Part shown: positions 53,635 through 62,192 of the stretch, piece by piece | Numbering within the stretch: position 1 is the stretch's first letter | Layout: every line of letters starts with the position of its first letter | Assembly: GCA_031266665.1 (NCBI GenBank) | Contig: JAISAO010000024.1 | Span: forward strand, 62,001-126,000 | Reading direction: 5' to 3' | DNA length: 64,000 nt | Source of the DNA: Propionibacteriaceae bacterium | Lineage (GTDB): Bacteria > Actinomycetota > Actinomycetes > Propionibacteriales > Propionibacteriaceae | The notes under the pieces: generated by a model | What the model was told of the DNA's origin: nothing | The model's database searches: none | Seen by the model: only the letters and a program-made list of their open reading frames with translations | Made by a program: the position numbers and the translations under genes

Positions 53635-53949
53635 CAAATGGCTTAGTGCCTTAAATCGCCTCCGGGAACAGGGCATTTCACGCTCAGCGGAGCGCTCCAG
53701 GCCCGCCATGGATGACCAGAAATTTGGTTCCGGGCTTCGGCGCCGCCACGATAGCGGAGGAATATAAATATAAATTGTCATATGAACTAGAGCGTTAAGC
53801 GTGCACGGCGGGGTTTCGGCCATTTTTCCAGTCGTCCCTCTGACATAAGCCTAGTTGCTTAGTGCCTAAATCACATGTCAGCCAGACGCATATCACGTAG
53901 CCAGAGGCGTATTGGCCACGCGAAGTTCAACCCCGTGAACCAACTCGGA

Positions 53950-54123
53950 ACGCCGGCTCCGGACGCCAGCCCGACGACCGGCCCCGACTCCCTGGCCGAT
54001 ACGGGCGGCCGGGCCGGCCTCGATCTGCTGCTGGCCGCCGGCTTCTGCCTGAGCCTCGGTCTGGTCGGCCTGGGCTCCGGCTTGGTGACGCGCCACCGCC
54101 CGGGCCTGCGGGTCCGCTTGTGA
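53950..54123 (+). pseudogene. Degraded duplicate of the pulA 3' end (part 2, sorting signal)
   Basis: Encodes APDASPTTGPDSLADTGG, then the membrane helix and positive tail found at the end of the pullulanase. The following bases TGAGGCCGCCCGGGT also match those after the pulA stop at 50455. A short ORF from 53875 includes it but its first 25 codons have no counterpart and it lacks a signal peptide, so a working protein is unlikely. Confidence 0.82.
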
Positions 54124-54336
54124 GGCCGCCCGGGTTGTGACGCGGCTCAAGCCGTGACCGCTCCCGCCCTGGTTTTATTCCCGGACCAGGGCGGAGCCGG
54201 TTGCGCGGCCGTCCGGGGTGGAGCGTCGTAGTTGGTCGCAGCTGGTCGGGGCGGTGAAGGCGCTCCGCCAGACCGGCGCCGGGCCCAACGGACAGCCCTG
54301 GGGGATGTTTTGTGGCCGGACCGGTAGATTCGCCGT

Positions 54337-55227
54337 ATGACTGTGACGCCTCCAACGGGGCCGGCCGGCGCCGACGGGCCGACTGGCGGGTTCCGCGTCT
54401 ATCCCACCTGGGCCGCGCCGCCAGCCGAGGCCGAGGCTTCCACGGTGCCGTGGGACGCGGCCGATCCTCCCCGCCCCGGGCTGCCCCAGCCCCAGGCCGC
54501 CGCGGCGCTGGCCCGGCGACGTTTGCGCCGGGTTGGGGTGATCACCCTTGTCATTGGTGTTGTGATGACTGTCGCTGTGGGGGTGGGTGGATTTGTCATC
54601 TACCGGCTGAGCGATTCGCCGGTGCTCCCAGGTGTCGATTATCCGCCAGCCGTGGCCGCGCCCGTCGGTCCGGCCGGCCCAGATCATTCGGGCGCCATCC
54701 TCGACGGCCAGGATTTCTCCGGCCAATCCCTGGACAACGCTTCGTTCAGTTTCTCCAGCCTGGTGGCCACGAACTTCACGGGCGCTCAGGCCGACGGGGC
54801 TGATTTCACGTCGGCGCGCGCCTCGGGCGCCGTCTTCACAGACGCCGTGCTGACGGGCGCCATCTTCACAGACGCCAGTCTGGCCGCCGCCCAATTCGAC
54901 TCGGCCCAACTGGCCAACGCCTCGTTCAGCGAGGCCAACCTGGCCGGGGTGAATTTGCGTGGCGCCCAGTTGGGGCAGGCCCAACTGATTCATGCGGTGC
55001 TGTCCGGGGCGCAACTCCAAGACGCCCAGTTGGGCGGCGCCAACCTGACGACGGCGAATCTGGTGGCGGCGCAGTTGCAGAACGCGAATCTATCGGGCGC
55101 GCAATTGGACGGGGCGGATTTGACGGCCGCCGTCCTCGACGGTGTGAATCTGTCCGGCGCGACCTACGACGACTACACGAAGTGGCCGACTGGTTTCACC
55201 GTCCCGGACGAGGCGATCCACCGCTAA
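54337..55227 (+). CDS. Membrane-anchored pentapeptide-repeat protein
   Basis: A 296-residue protein: Pro/Ala-rich cytoplasmic N-terminus, one membrane helix (about residues 68-90, VGVITLVIGVVMTVAVGVGG), then from residue 115 a run of about 25-30 pentapeptide repeats of the A(D/N)LXX type (GANLTTANLVAAQLQNANLS). These form a right-handed quadrilateral beta-helix. Short C-terminal cap YDDYTKWPTGF, common in such proteins. The helix points to a surface location. Some pentapeptide proteins protect gyrase, but a membrane-anchored one is unlikely to; function unknown. The 309 bp after it show nothing recognisable. Confidence 0.85.
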   Translation: MTVTPPTGPAGADGPTGGFRVYPTWAAPPAEAEASTVPWDAADPPRPGLPQPQAAAALARRRLRRVGVITLVIGVVMTVAVGVGGFVIYRLSDSPVLPGVDYPPAVAAPVGPAGPDHSGAILDGQDFSGQSLDNASFSFSSLVATNFTGAQADGADFTSARASGAVFTDAVLTGAIFTDASLAAAQFDSAQLANASFSEANLAGVNLRGAQLGQAQLIHAVLSGAQLQDAQLGGANLTTANLVAAQLQNANLSGAQLDGADLTAAVLDGVNLSGATYDDYTKWPTGFTVPDEAIHR

Positions 55228-55536
55228 CCGCTCAACAAGCTCGACACCACCGCTGAGGATCTGGTCGATCCGGGGACCGATCTCATTTCGTCAAGCGGTC
55301 CGGACTGCCGTCGTGCTCGCGCGGTCGTGTGGGCGGGGCCCTCGTTCGGGGCGGTTAGTCACCAGCGTCCGCTCGTCTGGGTCATCGGTGGAGCGCACCG
55401 TCCCGGCGGCAGCTTCCGAGTCCAGAGGCCTGCTTCGAGTCTGCGGCGGCGTGCCGACTCGAGTCGCCCCTGACCGGGAACAGATGGATGAACCACTTGG
55501 GTGGGAGGATTGTTCTCGACTTGAAGGAGAGGAACC

Positions 55537-56281
55537 ATGAGCTTGCCCGAGAGGATCTCATCTCGCGTGCTTGAGGCGATGCCGGCCGGCTACGCCGAAA
55601 TGGCTGGCCGATCTCAAGGCCCGCGTCCGCGCGACGCAGTTCCGCGCCGTGCGCGCGGCCAACGCGGAGGTCGTCGAACTGTACTGGTCCATTGGGCAAG
55701 ACATCGTTGAGCGCCAGGAACGGCTGGGCTGGGGATCGAAGGTGATCCCGCAGTTGGCCGAGGATCTCCGGCGGGAGTTCCCCGACCAGACCGGCTGGTC
55801 GTCCCGAAACCTCCAATATATGAAAGCGATGGCGGAAGCATGGGCCGACGAGCCTGAGTTTGTGCCACAGGTTGTGGCGCAAATGCCTTGGGGCCATGTC
55901 CGCACGTTGCTGGACAAACTGTCGGACGTCGAACAGCGCGACTGGTACGCCCGTGAGACGGTGGCCAACGGCTGGTCCCGCGCCGTCCTCGCGTTTCAGA
56001 TCCAAAGCGGCCTCCGTGAGCGGCTCGGCGCCGCGCCGTCCAACTTCGCCGCGACCTTGCCTCCGCCGGATTCCGACCTGGCTCAAGAGATGACCAAGGA
56101 TCCTTACGTGTTCCAGCACGCCGGGCTGGCCCACGGCATGGCGGAGAGGGACTTGGAACAGGCTCTGATCGACCGCATCCAGGACACCCTGCTCGAACTG
56201 GGCCGGGGCATCGAGTTGGCCCACCAGAAGGCGCTTCATGCCGGTGCCGCGTCGCCAGCCGAGGAGCAGCCAGCCGACTGA
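55537..56281 (+). pseudogene. Truncated, frameshifted YhcG/DUF1016 gene
   Basis: The original start MSLPERISSRVLEAMPAGYA is at 55537. At AAA 55598-55600 one extra base shifts the frame: removing it joins PAGYAEWLADLKARVRATQF to the rest. The DUF1016 domain continues normally (VELYWSIGQDIVERQERLGW, WSSRNLQYMKAMAEAW, MPWGHVRTLLDKL). The PDDEXK nuclease domain is missing after LEQALIDRIQDTLLELGRGI, replaced by a short Ala/Glu tail. Compare the complete paralogue at 10046. Without the catalytic domain it cannot be an active nuclease. Confidence 0.82.
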
Positions 56282-56370
56282 CCGTCCAGGCAAAGCCGCC
56301 GGACAATTCCCGCAGGGGCGCCCTCTGCCCCTCCCGCTCTCGTCGAGACGGTCGTGCCGGCGCCGCGCGC

Positions 56371-56466
56371 CGCATCCTCGTGGTGAACGCGACCGTGTCC
56401 GGCCCCGACACGACCAGCCGGTCGCCGATCCAGACGATGTCCATGCACCCGTCGGGGACCACGCGG
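56371..56466 (-). pseudogene. Fragment of an AraC-type regulator N-terminal region
   Basis: On the minus strand VVPDGCMDIVWIGDRLVVSG followed by PDTVAF matches the short conserved block (LPDGC.D..W..G.L.V.GPDT) of DUF6597-containing AraC regulators. Neither the preceding strand nor the helix-turn-helix domain can be found, so this is a relic. The wider stretch 56282-56740 has no supported gene. Confidence 0.42.
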
Positions 56467-56742
56467 CCCGGCCCCGCGACTTCTCGTTGAAGCGTCCTTG
56501 AAGCGTCCACTCGGTGGCCGGCAGCACGGTCAAGCGACGATCTGGGCGCGTTCCCGCGTACGGAACCGCTTCCCGGTCGCTGACCTGGTCTGATCGATGA
56601 GCCGATCCCTCCGCCGCGCCTCCCACGGTGCAGACAGTACAGGGCCATCGGCACTGTCCTCCGTGGCGGAGAGTCTGTGGCGCGCACCTCGACCACGACG
56701 GCGGCCCGTCCGACGCCAACGCCCTCGCCACCGTGTACCGGC

Positions 56743-56940
56743 TCAGTCGTTCTCGGCCGGCAGGCGGGGGACAGCCGTGATCAGATCGCTGGTGTAGGTC
56801 TGGCGCGGACGGCCCAGCACCTAGCCGGTGGCGCCGGCCTCCACCATCTGGCCTCGGGCCATCACGATCAGGTGGGAGCATAACTCGACCACCACCGCAA
56901 GGTCGTGCGACACCATCACCGGGGCCGGCCGCGGCAGGAG
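56743..56940 (-). pseudogene. C-terminal fragment of an oligopeptide-type ABC transporter ATPase
   Basis: On the minus strand VMVSHDLAVVVELCSHLIVM, ARGQMVEAGATG, an in-frame TAG, then VLGRPRQTYTSDLITAVPRL and a stop after AEND. This is the end of a Dpp/Opp-type ATPase: the switch-region His, the D-loop neighbourhood and the Y-T-x-x-L-I-x-A-V-P signature. The Walker A, Q-loop and ABC signature are missing and the stop at 56821-56823 breaks what is left. Confidence 0.72.
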
Positions 56941-57070
56941 GCCGTCAAGACCGGTGCCCTCCGCGTCGAGGAAGGCAATGCCTTCCTCGGAGACGCGCGC
57001 GGCCTCGGGTTCCTCGTGATGGCGGCGCAGACCTCCCAACCAGGTCGATTCTGGTGGTAATCCGGTGGCG

Positions 57071-57409
57071 TCACGCGGTCGCGGCCACATCTTCGGCGGT
57101 GATCGCCAGAACCTCGACAAGCTTGCGAGAAACCGCGTGCATGTCGTCATCGGCCAACACCCCGACGAGCGCGCCAAGGTCGGTTTTCGGCACGGTGAAG
57201 AGCTTCTCCACCATGACGCGGCTGGTCTTCCTGAGCCCGTTGGATTCCGTCGGCTCCACCCGGACCCGCACGGGAGAGGACTCCTGGTTGAAGCTCGTCA
57301 GCAAGACGACAATGACCGAGTCGAACTCGTCCACGAGCCCGGATTGCAGGATGACGACGGGACGGGCTTTGCTGGCGTAGTGATCGTCCTGAAGGGTCCA
57401 GACCTCACC
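57071..57409 (-). pseudogene. MazF/PemK-type toxin without a usable start codon
   Basis: The frame reads GEVWTLQDDHYASKARPVVI then LQSGLVDEFDSVIVVLLTSF and ends in a C-terminal helix, typical of MazF ribonucleases, about 112 residues. No ATG, GTG or TTG stands in frame between the preceding stop and GEVW. The first start, GTG 57334, would delete the catalytic N-terminal strands. The ATG at 57413-57411, inside the antitoxin's last codons, is out of frame, as if one or two bases were lost. The antitoxin upstream is intact, which fits loss of the toxin. A sequencing error is possible. Confidence 0.7.
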
Positions 57410-57650
57410 GCATCGCGTCGATCATCTTCCGGGACATGCGCGTCACGAACTCGGCGGCCTCTTCCTCGTCGTCGAAGGGCTCGACCTCAGGAGCGAGCCG
57501 TACGTCGAACGGGAAGCCCTTGTGCTGGTTGAAGGCGGCCACGAACACGCGCATGGCATCGGCCGGGGTCGTGCCAAGCTTTCGAGTCGTCTCCCGGAAC
57601 AACCGATCCTGACTCTTCTCCACGCGAGTGGCGAGCTGAACTGTGTCCAT
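57405..57650 (-). CDS. RelB/DinJ-type antitoxin
   Basis: An 81-residue protein with a ribbon-helix-helix N-terminus (TVQLATRVEKSQDRLFRETT, LGTTPADAMRVFVAAFNQHK) and the G-F/L-P-F motif of RelB/DinJ antitoxins, followed by an acidic C-terminal toxin-binding region. ATG 57650 has AAAGGA; a GTG precedes it by one codon. It precedes a MazF-type toxin gene on the same strand; such mixed pairings occur in actinobacteria. It likely represses its own promoter in the 57654-57710 gap, which is notably A/T-rich for this genome. Confidence 0.8.
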   Translation of the reverse strand: MDTVQLATRVEKSQDRLFRETTRKLGTTPADAMRVFVAAFNQHKGFPFDVRLAPEVEPFDDEEEAAEFVTRMSRKMIDAMR

Positions 57651-57710
57651 CACTATCCTTTGCTAGCTGTTACTACCAAATCCTAACACGCCACACAATC
57701 CATGGCACAG

Positions 57711-58046
57711 TTATTCATCGCCGAACAGTTCCGCCTCGATATCCGGGGCCACGACCCGCGCCATGGCGTCCATGGACTCATGCCACACGCGCTGAACCTC
57801 GGAGTACGGGATGCGGTGCCGGTTGCCGACCTTGACGGCCTGGATATCCCCGTTCGCGATCCGCCGCGAGATCGTGGAGCGTGACACCATGAGCCGCTGC
57901 GCCGCCTCTTCGGGGCTGAGCAGGTTCGCCTCGGTGCTGACCACGACAGTCTGGCCGGACTGGCCCGCCTGGCGCATGAACGCGATCAGCGCCTCTTCCC
58001 ACGGTGACTGTTTCCCGGACAGGTGGTACGATGTTCGGGAAAGCAT
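57711..58046 (-). CDS. Excisionase-like helix-turn-helix protein
   Basis: A 111-residue DNA-binding protein. The helix-turn-helix is of the MerR/excisionase type found in small regulators: LLSPEEAAQRLMVSRSTISR, RIANGDIQAVKVGNRHRIPY. A helical C-terminus (MARVVAPDIEAELFGDE) may bind a partner; similar proteins act as antitoxins to PIN toxins, but no PIN gene is present here. It is divergent from the AbiEi-like gene with nested palindromes between them, so it or its neighbour probably regulates both. Confidence 0.72.
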   Translation of the reverse strand: MLSRTSYHLSGKQSPWEEALIAFMRQAGQSGQTVVVSTEANLLSPEEAAQRLMVSRSTISRRIANGDIQAVKVGNRHRIPYSEVQRVWHESMDAMARVVAPDIEAELFGDE

Positions 58047-58085
58047 AGTGTTCCGCTGTCAGCGGGAACGCCCCGATACCCGAAC
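58032..58085. promoter_or_regulatory. Nested palindromes between divergent genes
   Basis: The outer arms GTTCGGG (58032) and CCCGAAC (58079) enclose an inner near-palindrome GTTCCGCTG-T-CAGCGGGAAC (58050-58069). The block covers the starts of both the HTH gene and the AbiEi-like gene, so it is a candidate operator for either product. Confidence 0.58.
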
Positions 58086-58094
58086 GGAGGTGGG

Positions 58095-59171
58095 ATGGCG
58101 GCCATAGGTGAAGTGCCGACGGAGGGTGACGTTGCGCGCCAGATTTCCGCTCTGCTGCGTGACCGTCTACCGACGGGTTGGGCGACACCTGAGATGCTGA
58201 GCAGTCCGGGCGGACCAGACTTGCGGATTGACATCGACGTGCCGAGTGCGGGTCGCGCACGGCTTCTGGTCGAGGTCAAGCGACTCGTCGAGCGGCGCGA
58301 TATCCCCCGCCTCATCAAGCAACTCCAAGCCTGGACTAGCACGCCCGGCGATGTACCAGTGATCGCCGCCCGCTACCTCTCCCCTTCTGTCCGCGAGGCA
58401 CTGACCGAGGAGGGGCTGTCGTGGGTAGATGCGACCGGGAACATGCGGATCATGGTTGAGCGGCCAGCAGTGTTCATCTCGGATCGAGGCGAGGACCGCG
58501 ACCCCTGGCGTAGAGGCAGACCGCGTGGCACCCTCAAAGGCGAACCGGCCGCTCGGGTCGTTCGGGCTTTGCTTGACTACCGACGAGGCTGGCGCGTACG
58601 TGACCTGATCGCCACATCCGGGACATCTAGCGGAGCCACCTACCGGGTACTGGACTACCTTCAACGTGAAGACCTCATCGTCAAGAACGATGCCCTTTAC
58701 CAGGTGACTGATTGGGAACGGCTGCTACGAGCCTGGAGCCTTGACACGCCACTGGACTCGGCCACTCGCACGATGGCGTTCATCGATTCCCGTGGAGTCA
58801 GTCATCTCCTCAGCACTCTGTCGAAAGACTGGTGGTTCCCGTACGCCGTGACGGGATCGGTCGCCGTCCAAGAGTGGGCCCCCTATGCCCCATCCAAGGC
58901 GGCATACGTCTACGTGTCCTCGATCCAGGAGGCCGCCACACAGTGGAACTTGCGAGTCAACGTGGCCGCCCCCAATGCCATTCTGCTCGAACCCGCCACC
59001 GTGGGTGATGTGCCGTTCGTGAACACTGTCATGACCGAGGCCGGGTACACGATAGCTGCCCCGCCCCAGGTTGCCGCCGATCTGCTGTCGGGACCCGGAC
59101 GGGAACCTGCCGAGGGCGAGTTCCTCATCGAGTGGATGAAAGCCAATGAAGAGAGGTGGCGTCGTGACTGA
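58095..59171 (+). CDS. AbiEi-like antitoxin/regulator with REase-fold N-terminus
   Basis: A 358-residue protein that precedes a nucleotidyltransferase toxin gene. Residues 40-130 look like a restriction-endonuclease-like fold (LRIDIDVPSAGRARLLVEVK, LSPSVREALTEEGLSWVDAT), and 155-205 are a winged helix (VVRALLDYRRGWRVRDLIAT, ATYRVLDYLQREDLIV). The C-terminal half has the mixed strands typical of type IV AbiEi antitoxins, which repress their own operon. ATG 58095 with GGAGG is the start; the frame extends upstream into the operator and is not used. The 3' end overlaps the toxin start. The family call is by context and architecture. Confidence 0.7.
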   Translation: MAAIGEVPTEGDVARQISALLRDRLPTGWATPEMLSSPGGPDLRIDIDVPSAGRARLLVEVKRLVERRDIPRLIKQLQAWTSTPGDVPVIAARYLSPSVREALTEEGLSWVDATGNMRIMVERPAVFISDRGEDRDPWRRGRPRGTLKGEPAARVVRALLDYRRGWRVRDLIATSGTSSGATYRVLDYLQREDLIVKNDALYQVTDWERLLRAWSLDTPLDSATRTMAFIDSRGVSHLLSTLSKDWWFPYAVTGSVAVQEWAPYAPSKAAYVYVSSIQEAATQWNLRVNVAAPNAILLEPATVGDVPFVNTVMTEAGYTIAAPPQVAADLLSGPGREPAEGEFLIEWMKANEERWRRD

Positions 59172-59574
59172 CGCAGTGACCATGGCCAGAACAGGGCTCC
59201 TCGACGCACTGGACGCGCTGAAGCCGCATCTGAACGCTCTCGTCCTCGTCGGCGCCCAGGCGATCTACCTCCACACCGGTTCAGCCGAGATCGCCCTAGC
59301 CGAGTACACCACCGACGGCGACGTCGCCGTGGACCCAGAGTTGCTGGCCTCAAGCCCACTCATCGAAGACGCGATGCGAGCAGCAGGGTTCAGGCCCGAC
59401 CCACGGGAAAACGTCGTCGGAACGTGGATCTCACCCGGCGGTGTGTCTGTCGACCTGATGGTCCCCGACGCCGTCGCGGGCCCAGGTCGGCGCGGTGTGC
59501 GACCAACACCCAGCAACACGAACCAACCGAGTGGGGTCGCCGTACACCCCGCGTCCGCGAGGGGTTTTACATGA
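59164..59574 (+). pseudogene. AbiEii-like nucleotidyltransferase toxin, C-terminally truncated
   Basis: Begins at GTG 59164 inside the previous gene. The nucleotidyltransferase start is intact: LNALVLVGAQAIYLHTG, then EYTTDGDVAVDPELL with the T-x-D-x-D metal site, and VSVDLMVPDAVAGPGRRG. After that point the family would continue with a helical domain of more than 100 residues, but here the frame runs into unrelated sequence (PTPSNTNQPSGVAVHP) and stops. Total 136 residues. The missing half suggests a dead toxin with a surviving antitoxin. The deletion ends about 80 bp from the tRNA-Pro gene. Confidence 0.75.
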
Positions 59575-59654
59575 CTAAAAGATGACCTGGCCATTTTCCC
59601 AAAACCTACCGTTCCGAGGAAACCCGCCCCGACTAGGCCATTCAGAGCCTCACA

Positions 59655-59731
<77 letters not shown>

Positions 59732-59950
59732 ATCAGCCCTGAATCCGCTCCGGGCCGACGAGCAGTCTAACCCATGGGGCCGTCGTTCCAGCAATCGCCC
59801 GGCGGGCTTCTCGCCCGCCCCCGGCCGCGTCCGTCCACCATGTCGGGCGAACCCCCGGTCGCGGCCGGACGCCCGGGCCTCGTCCTTCGGACCAAGAGTC
59901 TGTCCTTCGGACCCCGGGCCTTGTCCTCCGGCTCCCCTGGCCTTGTCCTC

Positions 59951-60030
59951 CGGACGCCGGCTCCCGGCTCCCGGCCTCGTCCCGGACGCCGGCTCCCGGC
60001 TCCCGGCCTCGTCCCGGAACCCGGCTCCCG
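59951..60030. repeat. Tandem 32-bp repeat upstream of msrAB
   Basis: GGACGCCGGCTCCCGGCTCC with CGGCCTCGTCCC is repeated twice with a partial third copy; shorter relatives (GGCCTTGTCCTCCGG) precede it from 59876. The region 59740-60071 is otherwise empty of genes. Confidence 0.75.
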
Positions 60031-60071
60031 TCTCGGCCGAGTGGCGGCGGGCTGGGCTATCGTGGCTCGGC

Positions 60072-61040
60072 ATGAGGGAGAGGACCATCCACTTGGCCGG
60101 CGGCTGCTTCTGGGGCGTCGAGCATTATCTTCGCCACCTGCCGGGCGTGATTGACAGCCGGGTCGGCTACGCCAACGGGCGCACGGCCGCGCCGACCTAC
60201 GAGACGGTCTGCTCCCAGACGACGGATCATGTCGAGACCGTCGAGGTGGTCTACGACGGCGACCGGTTGGAGCTGGGGGACCTGTTGTGGCTCTTCTTCG
60301 AGGCCATCGATCCGACGGCGGTCGACCGGCAAGGGCCGGACCGGGGGCGGCAGTACCGCAGCGGGGTCTACTGGTCCGACCCGGACGACCGGGCGACAGT
60401 CGAGGCCGCGCTGGTCGAGTTGTCCCGTAGGATCGGCCGGCCGACAGCGGTCGAGGGCCGGGAGTTGGTCGGCTTCTGGCCGGCCGAGGACTATCACCAG
60501 CGTTACCTCGAACACCACCCGGACGGCTACTGCCACATCCCCAAGGCCGCCGTCACGGCTCTGTCGGACCGGGCCGCCCGGGTGCGCCAACTGCGCCGCC
60601 TGACCCCGGAGCAATACGCCGTCACCCAGCACGGCGCCACCGAGCCGGCCTTCGCCAACCCCTACCACGATTTTTTCCAGCCCGGCGTCTACGTCGACGT
60701 GGTCTCTGGGCAACCATTGTTCTTGTCGACGGACAAGTTCGACTCCGGTTGTGGCTGGCCGGCCTTCGCCCGCCCGCTGGACGAGGCTCTGGTGGACGAG
60801 CTCCCGGACCACCAGTTGGCCAGGTCTCGGACCGAGATCCGGACCCGGGCCTCCGGCTCGCACCTGGGCCACGTCTTCGCCGACGGCCCGGCCGGCCTGG
60901 GCGGGCGGCGTTACTGCGTCAACTCGGCCGCCCTGCGCTTCGTCCCCCTGGCAGAGATGGCCGTCGCCGGCTACGCCGACCTGATCCCCCGGTTGGAGGC
61001 CGGCGCCCCGGCCGCCCCGCCCCCGGCGGCGGACGACTGA
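60072..61040 (+). CDS. msrAB: Methionine sulfoxide reductase A-B fusion
   Basis: Repairs both diastereomers of oxidised methionine. The 322-residue protein joins MsrA (1-165; active-site GGCFWGVEHY, TVEVVYDGD, YHQRYLEHHPDGYCHIP) to MsrB (180-315; KFDSGCGWPAF, HLGHVFADGP, RYCVNSAALRF with the catalytic Cys). The zinc-binding CxxC pairs of many MsrB are missing (PGVYVDVVSGQPLF), so the domain is of the metal-free type. ATG 60072 is chosen; the open frame upstream is the tandem-repeat region. No signal peptide, so cytoplasmic. Confidence 0.94.
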   Translation: MRERTIHLAGGCFWGVEHYLRHLPGVIDSRVGYANGRTAAPTYETVCSQTTDHVETVEVVYDGDRLELGDLLWLFFEAIDPTAVDRQGPDRGRQYRSGVYWSDPDDRATVEAALVELSRRIGRPTAVEGRELVGFWPAEDYHQRYLEHHPDGYCHIPKAAVTALSDRAARVRQLRRLTPEQYAVTQHGATEPAFANPYHDFFQPGVYVDVVSGQPLFLSTDKFDSGCGWPAFARPLDEALVDELPDHQLARSRTEIRTRASGSHLGHVFADGPAGLGGRRYCVNSAALRFVPLAEMAVAGYADLIPRLEAGAPAAPPPAADD

Positions 61041-61273
61041 CCGGTCGGCGGCCCTATCCCCGGAGTCCCAGCGGCTCCGACCCTGGCGACTGACGGCTGA
61101 CCGTCCCGGCAGCCCATCCCTATCTCCGCGCCCGGCGCCCCGGCTGACCCGGCTCCGCCGGGCGGGTCGGGCCGGAGCCGGAACCTGGACCGGGTTCGGT
61201 CCGGAGTGGCACCGCCTGACCTCCCCCCGCCTCTATCGATTTATCGATTGACACGGGAGGACGTTCGCGGGCG

Positions 61274-61305
61274 CCTGAGATCCCGGATCGGGTCCGGGAG
61301 GACGA
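61274..61305 (+). repeat. Dispersed palindromic repeat A, copy 4
   Basis: CCTGAGATCCCGGATCGGGT followed by CCGGGAGGACG. It lies between the convergent msrAB and ABC permease stops. The 321-bp gap 61041-61361 has no gene; it also contains ATCGATTTATCGAT near 61235. Confidence 0.7.
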
Positions 61306-61361
61306 GGGCTGAGGCCGGGGACGGGGTTGGCGTCGGGGTCCGGGGATAGGTCGCCACCCGC

Positions 61362-62192
61362 TCAGCGGTTCTTCTCCGAGCGGGCGTACAAGATGGTGCC
61401 GACCACCAGGCAGAGCACGGTCAGGCCGGCGATGACGAGCAGGCTGACCGCCGGGTTGAACAGCACCACGGCGTCATAGTCGGGTCGCCCGGCGTAGGCC
61501 ACGGCCCGGCCCAGGTCGACGCAATAGGTCATGGGCAGGACGCGGCTGAGCAGGTACAAGACACCGCTGGAGTGGCCGATGGGGATGATGACGCCGGACA
61601 AGAACATCTGCGGCATGGTTATCAGCATCACCACCATGTTGGCGGCTTTGTTGCTCTTGATCGATCCCATCACGATCATGGCCAAGGCCCCGCCCGACAG
61701 GCACATCAGCGGCGCCAGTCCCAGCAGCGCCAGCCACTGCCACGGGGCCAAGGTGATGTCCATGGCCAGGCCGACCAGCATCACTCCCAGGCAGCCGACC
61801 ACCGCCACGAAGGACGAGCCGACGATCTTGCCCAGCACGATGGCGTAGCGCGACACCGGCGACACCAGCAGCTCGGCGGAGTAGTTGTCGTCGGCGTCGT
61901 CCACCAAAGACGACATGCCCATGGTGGTCATCATGAACAACATGTTGACCAACATGCCGACGAACATGAATTGGCCGAAGTCGAAGTCCAGACCGGCGGT
62001 CATGTTCTGCATCAGGTTGCCGCCGACCATGCCCATCATGATCAGCGGCAGCACCAGGGCGGCGGCCGCGGACGAGGGGCGCTTGACGGTGATGAGGATG
62101 TCGCGGGCGGCCACCGTCCAAACGGCGTTCAGCTCCCGCGCCCCCCGCGAGGCGATCCGGCTCGTCGGGGCCGTCGTCAGCAGGCCGCTCAT
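61362..62192 (-). CDS. ABC-2 type transporter permease (DrrB-like)
   Basis: A 276-residue membrane protein with six hydrophobic helices, of the ABC-2 family that includes drug exporters such as DrrB. VWTVAARDILITVKRP precedes the first helix; GMLVNMLFMMTTMGMSSLVD, LLVSPVSRYAIVLGKIVGSS and ITMPQMFLSGVIIPIG are the usual conserved segments. ATG 62192 overlaps the stop of the ATPase gene (ATGA), so both are co-translated. An ORF in this frame extends far upstream across the ATPase but is only a shadow. Substrate unknown. Confidence 0.9.
   Translation of the reverse strand: MSGLLTTAPTSRIASRGARELNAVWTVAARDILITVKRPSSAAAALVLPLIMMGMVGGNLMQNMTAGLDFDFGQFMFVGMLVNMLFMMTTMGMSSLVDDADDNYSAELLVSPVSRYAIVLGKIVGSSFVAVVGCLGVMLVGLAMDITLAPWQWLALLGLAPLMCLSGGALAMIVMGSIKSNKAANMVVMLITMPQMFLSGVIIPIGHSSGVLYLLSRVLPMTYCVDLGRAVAYAGRPDYDAVVLFNPAVSLLVIAGLTVLCLVVGTILYARSEKNR

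Noticed and set aside
53875-54123. 82-codon ORF with LADTG sorting signal as a small surface protein
   Set aside because: It lacks a signal peptide and its second half is a copy of the pullulanase end; better explained as a duplicated gene fragment.
59740-60071. Possible N-terminal extension of msrAB through the tandem-repeat region
   Set aside because: The MsrA domain starts normally right after ATG 60072 and the upstream codons are low-complexity repeat.
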